NCBI RefSeq assembly: GCF_020405225.1 | Contig: NZ_CP084472.1 | Span: forward strand, 124,001 to 188,000 | Direction of reading: 5' to 3' | DNA from: Natrinema sp. DC36 | GTDB lineage: Archaea > Halobacteriota > Halobacteria > Halobacteriales > Natrialbaceae | DNA: 64,000 nucleotides | Part shown: piece by piece, positions 18,205-27,392 of the stretch | How positions within the stretch are numbered: the stretch's first letter is position 1 | How the letters are laid out: every line of letters starts with the position of its first letter | Position numbers and translations under genes: made by a program | The notes under the pieces: model-generated | Seen by the model: the letters and a program-made list of their open reading frames with translations, nothing else | Databases searched by the model: none | What the model was told of the DNA's origin: nothing

Positions 18205-19218
18205 AGACGGTCCGGTCCGAACGCGTTTTACCGCTCGGTTTCACTGCTTTTTCGAGTAGCCGTGCCGTCTGGTTCGCCGATCGACCGCCTGCTCGCTGTC
18301 GACGCGACTCTGGATCTATTCTCGTACTGGTAGAAGCAACACTCGCTACTCCGTTCGTTGATCGGGGTTCGAACGCGACGCAGAGCCTCGAGCCGTCGCA
18401 AATCCCCTTCGGCACTCGTTTTATCGACACCGTCTCATCGACATCCGTCCCAGTGGCCCCTGATCCATCATTCGATCACCTGTCGAGACCATCGATGATC
18501 GTGTTCGCTGGACATCGAGGGCAGGAAGCAGTGCAAAGGCGGTGCCAACGTGCGTCCCTCTCCCCTCGAGGACTCCTCGTGATCGATCGGATATCGGACA
18601 CGTGAAGCGAATCCTCGTGACCACTCGAGAGGAGTGGCATCCTGTACCCGGCGCGTACCACGCCTACTGCGGCACGGTACGGAGATCGGTGGCGCACTCG
18701 AGTGAGAACGGTACGAGCGATGAAGGGATCGTTCCGCCATCGTCGCTTCGATACTCGGATCGCGAACACGTCGAGTAGCGATCGTCTCGCATCGGACGAT
18801 CGTGGCTGTCACCGCTCGAATCTCGACATTCCGAGTGTCCGTGATTGCTCAGCGTTTCGGGTGTACATGGCTACTTGGCGTTTCGGGTATGCCTGGCTGT
18901 CTGCTGTTCCATAGTAACGACTGAAACGATTCACACTGATCGCACAGCAGTCGTGCGATCGGATGTGCAGTGACTTTCAGTGGCTACTATAGGTGTGCGT
19001 GACCACTCGATGTTCCAGGTATGTGTGACCACTACCGTCGTCTCTCGGCCGTTCGAACGGACGGGCGGGCCGTCACCTGTGATCCAGTCGCTCCTCGAGC
19101 GATGTGACTCACTGTTCGCTGGATACACGCGACCGTTTCCGTACGGTATTCGTTTCAGAACTGCCGCAGTCGGTGTCGAACGGCGCGTTGAAAAGACGTT
19201 ACTCGAAAAACGAGACGA
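18205..19218. other. 1-kb intergenic region containing a MITE
   Basis: No credible gene. Two imperfect direct repeats (GTTTCGGGT at about 18857 and 18882) lie just before MITE copy 1 (18911-18991). Just after it, GGTGTGCGTGACCAC and GGTATGTGTGACCAC form another short direct repeat. Confidence 0.5.
18911..18991. mobile_element. MITE family 2, copy 1 (short form)
   Basis: About 80 bp. The left end ATAGTAACGACTGAAA and the reverse complement of the right end ATAGTAGCCACTGAAA are near-perfect inverted repeats, each followed inward by a GATCGCAC block. There is no coding capacity. It matches the ends of the elements at 21541 and 40368. Confidence 0.75.
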
Positions 19219-21030
19219 TCATTCGACCGTGACGCTCTTTGCGAGGTTGCGCGGTTTGTCGATCGGGCGGTCGAGTTGCTTTGCGGCGTAGTAGGAGAGC
19301 AACTGAAGCTGAACGTTGGCGAGCAGGCCCGCCCAGACGGGGTGGGTGTCGGGCACCGACAGGTGTGCGTCGGCGACGTCGACGAGGGATTGGTCGTCCG
19401 GTCCGACGGCGACGATCGGCGCGCCGCGGGACTTGGCCTCGATCGCGTTCGTCTTCGTCTTACTGTCACTGTCACTACCGGTCGAGACGGCGAACACCGG
19501 CGTCTCATCGGTGACGAGGGCGAGCGGACCGTGTTTGAGTTGGCCGGCAGCGAACCCTTCCGCGTGCTCGTAGGTGATCTCCTTGAACTTCAACGCACCC
19601 TCGAGGGCCACCGAGTGACCGAGCCCGTGACCGATGAAGAAGTACGACTTACTATCGAACACGTCTCGGGCGAGCGCCTCCGCCCCACTCGTCTCCAGGA
19701 CGGTCTCGACGTGTTGTGGGAGCTCCTCGAGCGCCTCGAGCATCCCCGCTCGATCGTCGGCGGGAGTCCCCTCCGGGACGTCCGCCGCGATTCGCTGGGT
19801 GAGCAGGGCGAGCGTGACCGCCTGCGAGGAGTACGTCTTCGTCGCCGCGACGCCGACTTCCGGGCCGGCGCGGATGTAGATCGCATCGTCGGCTTCGCGC
19901 GCGGCCGTCGAACCGACGACGTTAGTGACGGCGAGCGACCGAGCACCGCGCTCGGTCGCTTGCCGGACCGCATCGAGGGTGTCGGCGGTCTCGCCGCTCT
20001 GGGTGACCGCGATGACGAGCGTGTTCTCGTCGACCGGCCCGGACGTGGATTCGTACTCGCTCGCGCGGAGGACCTCGGTCCGGAGGCCGGCCTCCCGGGT
20101 CAACTGTGCGCCGTACATCGCCGCGTGGTAGGATGTCCCGCAGGCGACGAACTGGACGGTGTCGATATCGTCGAACGAGCCGGGCGGGAGGTTCTCGAAG
20201 GCGACGTCACCGTCCTCGATTCGGCCCTCGATCGTATTGGCGAGGGACGCCGGCTGGTTGTTGATCTCCTTCAGCATGTAGTGGTCGTACTCGCCTTTGC
20301 CGGCGTCCTCCGGATCCCAGTCGACGGTGTCGATCGATCGCTCGATCGGGGTGCCATCGAGATCGCTAATTTGGTAGGAATCTGGGTCGAGAACCACGAT
20401 ATCGCCGTCCTCGAGGTAGATTACCTCGTCGGTGTGTTCGAGGAACGCCGGCACGTCGCTCGCGAGGTACCATTCCTCGTCGTCGAGACCGAGGACGAGC
20501 GGCGACCCCTTCCGTGCGGCGTAGACCGCTTCCTCGCCGTCGACGATCGCGGCGATCGCGTAGCTCCCCTCGAGCGTGTCGACGGCCCGGCGGACTGCTT
20601 GTTCGGTGTCACCGGTTTCGTCGCGGTATTCGTCGATGAGGTGCGGGATGACTTCCGAGTCGGTGTCGCTCTCGAACTCGTGGCCCTTCGCTCGGAGTTC
20701 GTCCTTGAGCTCGTCGTAGTTCTCGATGACCCCGTTGTGGACGACCGCGACGTCGCCCGCCGTATCCGTATGCGGATGGGCGTTTTCGTCGGTCGGCGGC
20801 CCGTGGGTGCTCCATCGGGTGTGACCGATCCCCATGTTTCCGTGCGGTTGTCCGTCCAGGTTCGACTTGAGGCGGGACACCTCACCCGAACACTTGTGCA
20901 CCTTGACGCCGGAGCCGTTCTGGACGGCGATCCCCGCCGAGTCGTAGCCCCTGTACTCGAGGTTCTCGAGCCCCGAGATGAGCGTGTCTGCGGCGTCCCC
21001 GTGACCGATCCGTGCGATAATACCGCACAT
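19219..21030 (-). CDS. glmS: Glutamine-fructose-6-phosphate aminotransferase (isomerizing)
   Basis: First enzyme of hexosamine synthesis: glucosamine-6-phosphate from fructose-6-phosphate and glutamine, feeding UDP-GlcNAc for glycan assembly. 603 aa, normal length. The class II glutaminase domain starts MCGIIARIGHGDAA with catalytic Cys2 and has GHTRWSTHGPPTDENAHPH. Two SIS isomerase domains follow (FVACGTSYHAAMYG near 304; SQSGETADTL type loop as TQSGETADTLDAVR; GHGLGHSVALEGALKFKEI near 475). The end PRNLAKSVTVE is the typical C-terminal tail. The ATG at 21030 is required by Cys2. The nucleotide-sugar dehydrogenase cluster starts 1.9 kb away on the other strand. Confidence 0.97.
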   Translation of the reverse strand: MCGIIARIGHGDAADTLISGLENLEYRGYDSAGIAVQNGSGVKVHKCSGEVSRLKSNLDGQPHGNMGIGHTRWSTHGPPTDENAHPHTDTAGDVAVVHNGVIENYDELKDELRAKGHEFESDTDSEVIPHLIDEYRDETGDTEQAVRRAVDTLEGSYAIAAIVDGEEAVYAARKGSPLVLGLDDEEWYLASDVPAFLEHTDEVIYLEDGDIVVLDPDSYQISDLDGTPIERSIDTVDWDPEDAGKGEYDHYMLKEINNQPASLANTIEGRIEDGDVAFENLPPGSFDDIDTVQFVACGTSYHAAMYGAQLTREAGLRTEVLRASEYESTSGPVDENTLVIAVTQSGETADTLDAVRQATERGARSLAVTNVVGSTAAREADDAIYIRAGPEVGVAATKTYSSQAVTLALLTQRIAADVPEGTPADDRAGMLEALEELPQHVETVLETSGAEALARDVFDSKSYFFIGHGLGHSVALEGALKFKEITYEHAEGFAAGQLKHGPLALVTDETPVFAVSTGSDSDSKTKTNAIEAKSRGAPIVAVGPDDQSLVDVADAHLSVPDTHPVWAGLLANVQLQLLSYYAAKQLDRPIDKPRNLAKSVTVE

Positions 21031-21896
21031 CAGCCGATCACCTCCGTTCGAGCGGTGGCCAGCGACCACGCTACGCTCTCGGAGCGATGGTCGGCGGGGC
21101 GATCGGCGGTTGTGACGGACGTAGCGAGTCGGCTCGAGACCGCTGCCTTACGTGGAGGACTGTTCCGTGTCATTGGTATCATTGATCCCATCCGTTCACT
21201 GCCGACGGATCGGGCGTTACTCCTACCACGGACAACAGCGGGCATTACTATGCCACGAATAAGACCGTACTGCGAATATCACGCGAGCTATCGAGTGCAT
21301 AACACCCCATTCGTTATTTCCAATTCCGGCTTCACGGCTCACTCAGCCCGTTGTCCCAGCAAAACGCGACATTCGTACAGTTCCGCTCGTGCCGGGGTGA
21401 GAGACCGATTCGAGACAGGTGAACCGATTACATTGACGGCCATCGCCGGCCGAGCGGGTATCCGAGACTGGTTGTCGATTCGACACACTGACTCAGCCGT
21501 ACGGATTCCTGTGAAAGTACGAACTGCTACGCGAGGCGCTATGGTAGCCACTGAAACGAGTTACATAGTGATCACAACGCGGTTCTCACTCACTACGTTC
21601 GCTCACGGCTCGCTTTGCTCGCCGTTCGCGTCCCCGCGGTTCTCGCTCACTACGTTCGCTCCGAACCGCGCTCGCTCCGAACCGCGCTCGCTCCGAACCG
21701 CGCTCTCATCGTTCGATCAAGTGTCCACCGATGTTGAGTGGCTACTATCGTTGGTACCTCGCGGTTCAAAACGGGGCTTCGTTCGAGGACTGAGTTCGAA
21801 ATCGCATCGCTGCCGTAGCGATGCGGTCGGTGGAACACGATTCGGTCCGTAAAACAACGCTATTCTCGGTTGGACACTGCTGTGGTCGTCAGGTGC
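21031..21896. other. Intergenic region containing MITE copy 2
   Basis: 866 bases with no credible gene. The right half is MITE copy 2 (21541-21748); the left part holds the presumed glmS promoter region. Confidence 0.5.
21541..21748. mobile_element. MITE family 2, copy 2 (extended form)
   Basis: The left end ATGGTAGCCACTGAAACG and the right end AGTGGCTACTAT form the same terminal inverted repeat as copy 1. The interior carries an extra ~130 bp shared with copy 3, including GCTCGCTCCGAACCGC-type tandem units at 21656-21713. Non-coding. Confidence 0.75.
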
Positions 21897-22544
21897 TTAC
21901 GGCTGAGGATTCCCGATCTCGGTAGACCGCGTCTCGTCGTTGGGTAGTGGTTCGGAGAAGACGATGAGGTTCTCTCGACCGACCGACTGCTTTTCAATCG
22001 TCCCGTCGGCGTGCATCTGCGAGCAGATCCTGCTGACTTTCGACTTCGACCAGCCCGTTTCGTCGGCGATCTGGTGCTGGCGGATGCGACCGTCGTTTGC
22101 GACGAGCAGTCGGACGACCTTTCCCTCGTCGCTCAGGAGTTTCGGTGGCGTTTCGGGCGACAGATACGATTCGGACGCCCATTGATCGTTCGTGTGCGTG
22201 TGGACTGATTCGTCCGTGTCACCTGCTGCGTTCACGATAAACGGGAGCGACGACATCTTGAGCTCGCGTTTCGACAGCACGTCGCCCATGCGAATCCCGA
22301 TGAGTGCGCTGATTAGCAGGAATAGAACCGCGATCAGGGCCGTTTCCCAGAATGACGACACGCGAAGCAGTTGTATCGCGGACAACGGTCCATCGGGTTG
22401 ATCGCCAGCCCCGAGGGAAATAGCCCTCGAGGGAATTGCGTGAGTCCCCTGGTGGTGAGTCGAAGCCGGACCCGGTCCGATCGAGACGGCGCTGTGAATC
22501 GATGCGAGCTGGGCTCCGACTCCGATCTGGGGATTGGACACCAT
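21897..22544 (-). CDS. Membrane-anchored winged-helix regulator (DUF7343-type)
   Basis: About 215 residues. A Ser/Gly/His-rich N-terminal segment (about 1-60) precedes one strong transmembrane helix (FWETALIAVLFLLISALIGI, about 65-84). The C-terminal winged helix lies at about 135-200 (KVVRLLVANDGRIRQHQIAD; ETGWSKSKVSRICSQMHADG; QSVGRENLIVFSEP), close to DUF7343/MarR-like domains. The layout suggests an external or periplasmic-side sensor part with a cytoplasmic DNA-binding part. The ATG at 22544 is preferred, although the frame opens at 22586. It lies divergently from the glycan operon, and a regulatory link is possible but unproven. Confidence 0.7.
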   Translation of the reverse strand: MVSNPQIGVGAQLASIHSAVSIGPGPASTHHQGTHAIPSRAISLGAGDQPDGPLSAIQLLRVSSFWETALIAVLFLLISALIGIRMGDVLSKRELKMSSLPFIVNAAGDTDESVHTHTNDQWASESYLSPETPPKLLSDEGKVVRLLVANDGRIRQHQIADETGWSKSKVSRICSQMHADGTIEKQSVGRENLIVFSEPLPNDETRSTEIGNPQP

Positions 22545-22898
22545 GATTACGCGGTTCTGTGACGGCCGGTGCGTGAGCCGAGTCACGATGACGTGAACTC
22601 GCCGACCGTACTGGTACTCCGGCTCTGGGGACCTTCATTATGAGTTCGTATAGGAGCGTTTAACAACGGTTTAAGCTCTCATCCGGTCACCGAGCCGTTG
22701 ACTGGTCACTACCGTCGATAGCGCCCGCCCGTTCCCGGTTTCACTGCGTGGAACGCTTGCAATCGTTTATCCGGGGTATAGTAAACCCCCGACGGCGGCT
22801 TCTCGATTTTACGGCGCGCCCAACCGATGGCGGGCGTCCACTCTCGAACAGTCACCGTCGCACTCGGTCGTGTGACGGTCACGCGATAACAATCACTC
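22545..22898. promoter_or_regulatory. Divergent promoter region between the membrane regulator and the glycan operon
   Basis: 354 bases with no gene. GGGGT...ACCCC around 22783-22799 (GGGGTATAGTAAACCCC) can form a short stem. No clear TATA box is visible close to the start at 22899. Confidence 0.35.
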
Positions 22899-24299
22899 AT
22901 GACCACGATAATTGGCGATACGGAAGAGCGAGCGGACGAGCGAGCGAGCGGTCAGTACGCGCTCGAATCGAGCGGTGAGGGAACCACCCTCGAGCACACG
23001 ACGGAGCAATCGACCCGCGAGGCGACGATCTGCGTCGTCGGACTGGGATACGTCGGGCTCCCGCTCGCGGTCGGATTCGCGCAGTCGGACTACCGCGTGA
23101 TCGGCTACGATGTCGACGACGTGACGGTCGACCGACTGCAGGAGGGTATCGACACGACCGGTGACCTCACGGACGAAGCAATCCAGGACGGTGATATCTC
23201 CTATACGACCGACGCGACCGCGATCACCGAAGCCGACTACGTCATTATCGCGGTTCCCACCCCGATTGACGACGACGAGCGGCCGGACCTCGGCTACATA
23301 GAGAGCGCGGCGACGACCGTCGGGTCGAAAATGGATCCCGGCACTACCGTCGTCCTCGAGTCGACCGTCTACCCGGGCTCGACGCGAGAGGTCCTCGTCC
23401 CGGCGCTCGAGGACGCGTCCGGGCTGAGCGCGGGCGAGGATTTCTTCGTCGGCTATTCGCCGGAACGCGCGACGCCGGCCGACGACGACCACGGTCTCGA
23501 GGACGTCGTCAAGGTGGTCGGTGCGCAGAACGACAAGGTCCTCGAGGACGTCGCGACGCTGTACGAATCGGTCGTCGACGCGGGCGTCCACCCCGCCCCG
23601 TCGATCGAGGTCGCCGAGGCGTGCAAGGTCATCGAAAACATCCAGCGTGACGTCAATATCGCGCTCGTCAACGAGCTATCGATGGCCTTCGAACAGATGG
23701 GCCTTGACACGCGAGAGGTGCTCGAGGCGGCGCGGACGAAGTGGAACTTCCACGACTACCGGCCGGGACTCGTCGGCGGGCACTGCATTCCGGTCGACCC
23801 CTACTTCTTCGCCCACCGCGCGAAGCGAGCGGGGGCGGATCCGGAACTGATGCTCACGAGCCGGTCGGTCAACGAGTCGATGCCGAACCACGTCGCCGAG
23901 TTGACGATCAAGGCGCTCAACGAGTGTCACAAGACGTTGCGAGAGAGTCGCGTGCTAGTGCTCGGACTCGCGTACAAGTCGGACGTGGGTGACATTCGCA
24001 GTTCGAAGGTTGCCCATGTCATCGACCATCTCCGCGAGTTCGACATCGATATCGAGGGATACGATCCGCACGCGGACGACGACGAGATCCGAGCGTCGTT
24101 CGATATCGACGTTCAAGAATCGCTCTCGTTCGACGGGTTCGACGCCGTCATCCTCACCACCTCGCACTCGGCGTTCGAGGATATCGAACTCGACGACGTT
24201 GCGGCGGCCCTCAACGACGACGGCGCGCTAATCGACATCGCGGGCGCGTTCGAACCGGGCGATGCAGCCGACGCCGAACTCGTCTACCGCAGTTTATAA
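22899..24299 (+). CDS. Nucleotide-sugar dehydrogenase (UDP-glucose/UDP-ManNAc dehydrogenase family)
   Basis: NAD-dependent oxidation of a UDP-sugar C6 alcohol to a uronic acid. 466 aa with an unusual acidic N-terminal extension of about 40 residues. The Rossmann motif CVVGLGYVGLPLAVGF is at about 48-63, followed by AVPTPIDDDERPDL and the catalytic region GGHCIPVDPYFF, whose Cys is the nucleophile. The C-terminal UDP-binding domain contains VLVLGLAYKSDVGDIRSS. The GGHCIPVDP form is typical of the UDP-N-acetylmannosaminuronate/WecC group, but the exact sugar is not decided by sequence. It is the first gene of the operon; its stop overlaps the next start by one base. Confidence 0.92.
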   Translation: MTTIIGDTEERADERASGQYALESSGEGTTLEHTTEQSTREATICVVGLGYVGLPLAVGFAQSDYRVIGYDVDDVTVDRLQEGIDTTGDLTDEAIQDGDISYTTDATAITEADYVIIAVPTPIDDDERPDLGYIESAATTVGSKMDPGTTVVLESTVYPGSTREVLVPALEDASGLSAGEDFFVGYSPERATPADDDHGLEDVVKVVGAQNDKVLEDVATLYESVVDAGVHPAPSIEVAEACKVIENIQRDVNIALVNELSMAFEQMGLDTREVLEAARTKWNFHDYRPGLVGGHCIPVDPYFFAHRAKRAGADPELMLTSRSVNESMPNHVAELTIKALNECHKTLRESRVLVLGLAYKSDVGDIRSSKVAHVIDHLREFDIDIEGYDPHADDDEIRASFDIDVQESLSFDGFDAVILTTSHSAFEDIELDDVAAALNDDGALIDIAGAFEPGDAADAELVYRSL

Positions 24300-25357
24300 T
24301 GTATCGAAGACACACGATCGGCGTGATCGTCCCGGCGTACAACGAGGAAGATCACGTCGGTGACGTCCTCGCGACGATGCCCGACTTCGTCGACCGCATC
24401 TACGCCGTCGACGACGACTCGACGGACGACACCTGGCGGATCATCCGGACGTACGCGGCCGCCTCGAAAGAGGACGATCAGTCCGCCGAAGACGAAGCGC
24501 CCGAAAACGGTGTGCCCGAGGACGAGAGCGAGCGCCTCCGCGCGTCCCTCCCGGACGGCGGCGCCGTCGTGGGACCGGAAATCGTCCCCATTCGACACGC
24601 GGAGAACCAGGGTGCCGGCGGCGCGCTCAGGACCGGCTACGTCCGCGCGCGCGACGACGACATCGATATTACGGTTACGATGGACGCTGACGGGCAGATG
24701 GACCCGGATCAGCTCCCGAAGCTATTGGATCCGATCGTGGAGGGGGACGCCGACTACACGAAGGGGAACCGACTCGCCGATCGCGCCTCGCGTCGGGAGA
24801 TGCCACCGTTCCGGTTGTTCGGGAACTGGGTTCTGACCCAGCTCACGAAAATCGCGAGCGGGTACTGGCGCCTGCAGGACCCTCAGAACGGGTACACCGC
24901 GATTTCTCACGACGCGCTATCCGCGATCGACATCGAGTCGCTTCCGGACGATCACGAGTACCCAAACGACCTGCTCGTCCGGCTGAACGTCGCGGAGATG
25001 CGCGTTGCAGACGTGTCGATGCCGGCCGTCTACGCCGACGAGGAGAGTACGATCCAGTATAAGACCTTCATCCCGGTCACCTCGATCACGCTACTGCGTG
25101 GCTTCTGTCAGCGGCTGAAAACGCAGTTCGCCGCCGATAGACTGCACCCTACCGTCCTCTGTTACGCGGCGGGGATCGCCGTGCTGGCGGCCGCAGCCGC
25201 GATCGGGATCCTGGGTGGCGTAAACGCGGTCGACGGCGAGGCATCTGTGCGCGAACCGACTGCGGCCGCGTTCGCGCTCCTCACCAGCGTCGGGCTGTTC
25301 CTGGTCGCGATGCGAACTGACGCGAGGGACAACGCCGAACTGGGGGTGCGTCGCTGA
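24299..25357 (+). CDS. Family 2 glycosyltransferase with C-terminal membrane helices
   Basis: Polyprenyl-phosphate-type GT2 enzyme, 352 aa. The N-terminal GT-A domain has IGVIVPAYNEEDHVGDVL, YAVDDDSTDDTW and the metal-binding region VTMDADGQMDPDQL, followed by KGNRLADRASRREMP and LQDPQNGYTAIS, as in dolichol-phosphate sugar synthases. An acidic insert of about 35 residues (near 60-95) interrupts the fold after the second strand and is probably a halophilic surface loop. Two hydrophobic helices close the protein (AAGIAVLAAAAAIGILGG and AFALLTSVGLFLVAM). It overlaps both neighbours by one base (TAATG/TGATG), so it is tightly co-translated. Confidence 0.88.
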   Translation: MYRRHTIGVIVPAYNEEDHVGDVLATMPDFVDRIYAVDDDSTDDTWRIIRTYAAASKEDDQSAEDEAPENGVPEDESERLRASLPDGGAVVGPEIVPIRHAENQGAGGALRTGYVRARDDDIDITVTMDADGQMDPDQLPKLLDPIVEGDADYTKGNRLADRASRREMPPFRLFGNWVLTQLTKIASGYWRLQDPQNGYTAISHDALSAIDIESLPDDHEYPNDLLVRLNVAEMRVADVSMPAVYADEESTIQYKTFIPVTSITLLRGFCQRLKTQFAADRLHPTVLCYAAGIAVLAAAAAIGILGGVNAVDGEASVREPTAAAFALLTSVGLFLVAMRTDARDNAELGVRR

Positions 25358-26427
25358 TGCGTGCGATCGTGACGATCCAGCATCCGGGTCACGTCCACTT
25401 CTTCAAGCACGCGATCCGGGAACTCCAGTCGCAGGGCCACGAACTCCACGTCTTCGCCCGCGAAAACGAGGTCACAGTCGAACTGCTCGAGCGCGCGGGA
25501 ATCGATCACGAGGTGCTGGCCGGCGAGTCGAACTCGCTGTTCTCGCTGGCGGCCGTGCAGGCGACCTACGAGACGCGGCTCCTGCGGCGGGCGCGACGGA
25601 TCGGGCCGGACGTGATCACGGCGATCGGCGGCGTCGCCGCGGCTCACGTCGCGTCGGTGGTTGGTGCGAAGAGCGTCGTCTTCTACGACACGGAACACGC
25701 GACGATCATCACGAAACTCGCGTATCCGTTCGCCGACGTCGTCTGTACGCCCGAGTGCTATCAGGGTGATATCGGTCCGAAGCACCGCACGTACCCCGGC
25801 TATCACGAACTCGCGTACCTGCACCCCGACCGGTTCGAGCCCGATCCCGCGGTGCTCGAGGACGCCGGGCTGGAGCCGGACGACACGCTCGTGGTGATGC
25901 GCCTGAGCAGCTGGGACTCCTCGCACGACGTTGGACAGGGCGGATTCGACGATCCCGTCGACGTCGTCGAACGCCTCGAGGACGCCGGCGCGACCGTCTT
26001 GCTCACGTCGGAGGTCGACCTCCCGGCCGAACTCGAATCCCGCCGATACACGATGGCGCCGGACCGGATGCACGATCTGCTCGCCTATGCGGACTGCTTC
26101 GTCGGCGAGGGTGCGACGATGGCCGCCGAGGCGGCGGTCCTCGGGACGCCGGCAGTGTACGTGAACTCGCTCGCGCTCGGTTACGTGACCGAACTCGACG
26201 AGGAGTACGATCTCGTGTTCAGCTACAACGGCGAGGATCGCCACGCGAAATCGCTCGAGCGGGCGGTATCGATCGTCGAGGACGGCGACCAGTCGACGTG
26301 GCAGCGCCGGCGTGACCGGCTCCTTGCCGACCGGGTCGACGTCACCGACGTCATCGTCCGGGAAGTCGAGATAGCCGGTTCCGGAACCGATCCGAACAAA
26401 TCGACGCTCGCGTCGAATCCAGGCTAA
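25357..26427 (+). CDS. DUF354 family glycosyltransferase-like protein
   Basis: 356-residue protein of the DUF354 family, which shares the two-domain GT-B fold of UDP-GlcNAc 2-epimerases and MurG-like transferases. The start is TIQHPGHVHFFKHAIRELQ, with VITAIGGVAAAHVA and YDTEHATIITKLAYPFAD in the N-terminal half. The C-terminal half has FVGEGATMAAEAAVLGTPAV, a nucleotide-sugar-binding style segment. DUF354 genes commonly lie in archaeal surface-glycan clusters, and the position here between a GT2 and a GT4 supports a glycan role. The reaction is not known. The start overlaps the preceding stop by one base. Confidence 0.8.
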   Translation: MRAIVTIQHPGHVHFFKHAIRELQSQGHELHVFARENEVTVELLERAGIDHEVLAGESNSLFSLAAVQATYETRLLRRARRIGPDVITAIGGVAAAHVASVVGAKSVVFYDTEHATIITKLAYPFADVVCTPECYQGDIGPKHRTYPGYHELAYLHPDRFEPDPAVLEDAGLEPDDTLVVMRLSSWDSSHDVGQGGFDDPVDVVERLEDAGATVLLTSEVDLPAELESRRYTMAPDRMHDLLAYADCFVGEGATMAAEAAVLGTPAVYVNSLALGYVTELDEEYDLVFSYNGEDRHAKSLERAVSIVEDGDQSTWQRRRDRLLADRVDVTDVIVREVEIAGSGTDPNKSTLASNPG

Positions 26428-26429
26428 CT

Positions 26430-27392
26430 ATGCACGTCCTTCATCTCATCACCTCCACGCGGTCGTTCTTCGAACAGCAGATATCGGTCCTCGAAGACCG
26501 CGGTATCGAGTGTACCGTCATCGGCGTTCCCGGGGAGTACAGTGCCGACTCTCCGCGGACGCCGCTGGATTACCTTCGCTTTTATCCGCGAGTCCTCTCG
26601 CACGTACTGTCGGACGAGTACGATCTCGTCCACGGCCACTACGGCCTCGTCGCGCCGTTCCTCCTCGCTCAGCCGACCCGTCCCGTCGTGTTGAGCCTCT
26701 GGGGGACGGACCTGATGAGCGATATGGGATGGCTCCGTCGGATCAGCCGGTACGGCGCTCGGTTCGCCGACGCGACGATCGTCCCGAGTCCGGCGATGTC
26801 CACCGAACTCGACGCCGAACACGTCGAGATCCCGTTCGGCATCGACACGGAGCTGTTCAGACCGATCCCGCGCGAGGAGGCTCGCGATCGAATCGGGTGG
26901 GACGCCGACGCGCGGATCGCACTGTTTCCGTACGATCGGAGTCGGGATGTCAAGGACTTCCCGCGAGCCGAACGCGTCGCCGAGCGCGCCGACGTCGACC
27001 TCGAGGTACGGACGATCGACGACGTCTCCTACGAAGAAATGCCCTACTACATGAACGCGAGCGATGTCCTCCTCGTGACCTCGACACGTGAGAGCGGGCC
27101 GCTGGTCGTCAAGGAGGCCGCCGCCTGTAACGTCCCGATCGTCTCGACCGACGTCGGCTTCGTCCGCGAGACGATCGGCGATGTCGACGACTGTGTCGTG
27201 GGGACGGCCGACGACGAACTCGCCGCCGGCCTCGAGCGCGTCCTCGACGGCCCCCGTCGATCGAACGGGCGCGAAGCGATCGACGGGCTCGGACTCGAGG
27301 CGATGGGCGATCAGCTCCTCGACGTGTATCGTCGCGTCCTCGAGCGACCGACCGGGACGCCCCATCGAGCGGGGGTCAGCCATGAGGTTTAG
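26430..27392 (+). CDS. Family 4 glycosyltransferase
   Basis: GT-B fold retaining glycosyltransferase, 320 aa. N-terminal domain: HVLHLITSTRSFFEQQISVL, YDLVHGHYGLVAPFLLA and VVLSLWGTDLMSD. The C-terminal donor-binding domain has MNASDVLLVTSTRESGPLVV followed by KEAAACNVPIVSTDVG, the usual GT4 ExxE-like region with Glu in RESGPLVVKEAAA. It would add a sugar from a nucleotide donor to a lipid-linked glycan at the cytoplasmic membrane face. It starts two bases after the DUF354 stop and overlaps the next gene by 11 bases. Confidence 0.87.
   Translation: MHVLHLITSTRSFFEQQISVLEDRGIECTVIGVPGEYSADSPRTPLDYLRFYPRVLSHVLSDEYDLVHGHYGLVAPFLLAQPTRPVVLSLWGTDLMSDMGWLRRISRYGARFADATIVPSPAMSTELDAEHVEIPFGIDTELFRPIPREEARDRIGWDADARIALFPYDRSRDVKDFPRAERVAERADVDLEVRTIDDVSYEEMPYYMNASDVLLVTSTRESGPLVVKEAAACNVPIVSTDVGFVRETIGDVDDCVVGTADDELAAGLERVLDGPRRSNGREAIDGLGLEAMGDQLLDVYRRVLERPTGTPHRAGVSHEV

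Noticed and set aside
18421-18812. Overlapping minus-strand frames in the 18.2-19.2 kb gap
   Set aside because: Short, Arg/Ser-rich frames without motifs or promoters; treated as non-coding.
21656-21713. GCTCCGAACCGC repeats as a possible origin or iteron array
   Set aside because: They lie inside the extended MITE form and recur at 40490-40535 within another MITE copy; no replication gene is nearby.
27088-27381. Upstream extension of the large membrane protein
   Set aside because: This part is the GT4 gene read in another frame and is basic and Ser/Arg-rich; the ATG at 27382 gives a proper membrane-protein N-terminus.
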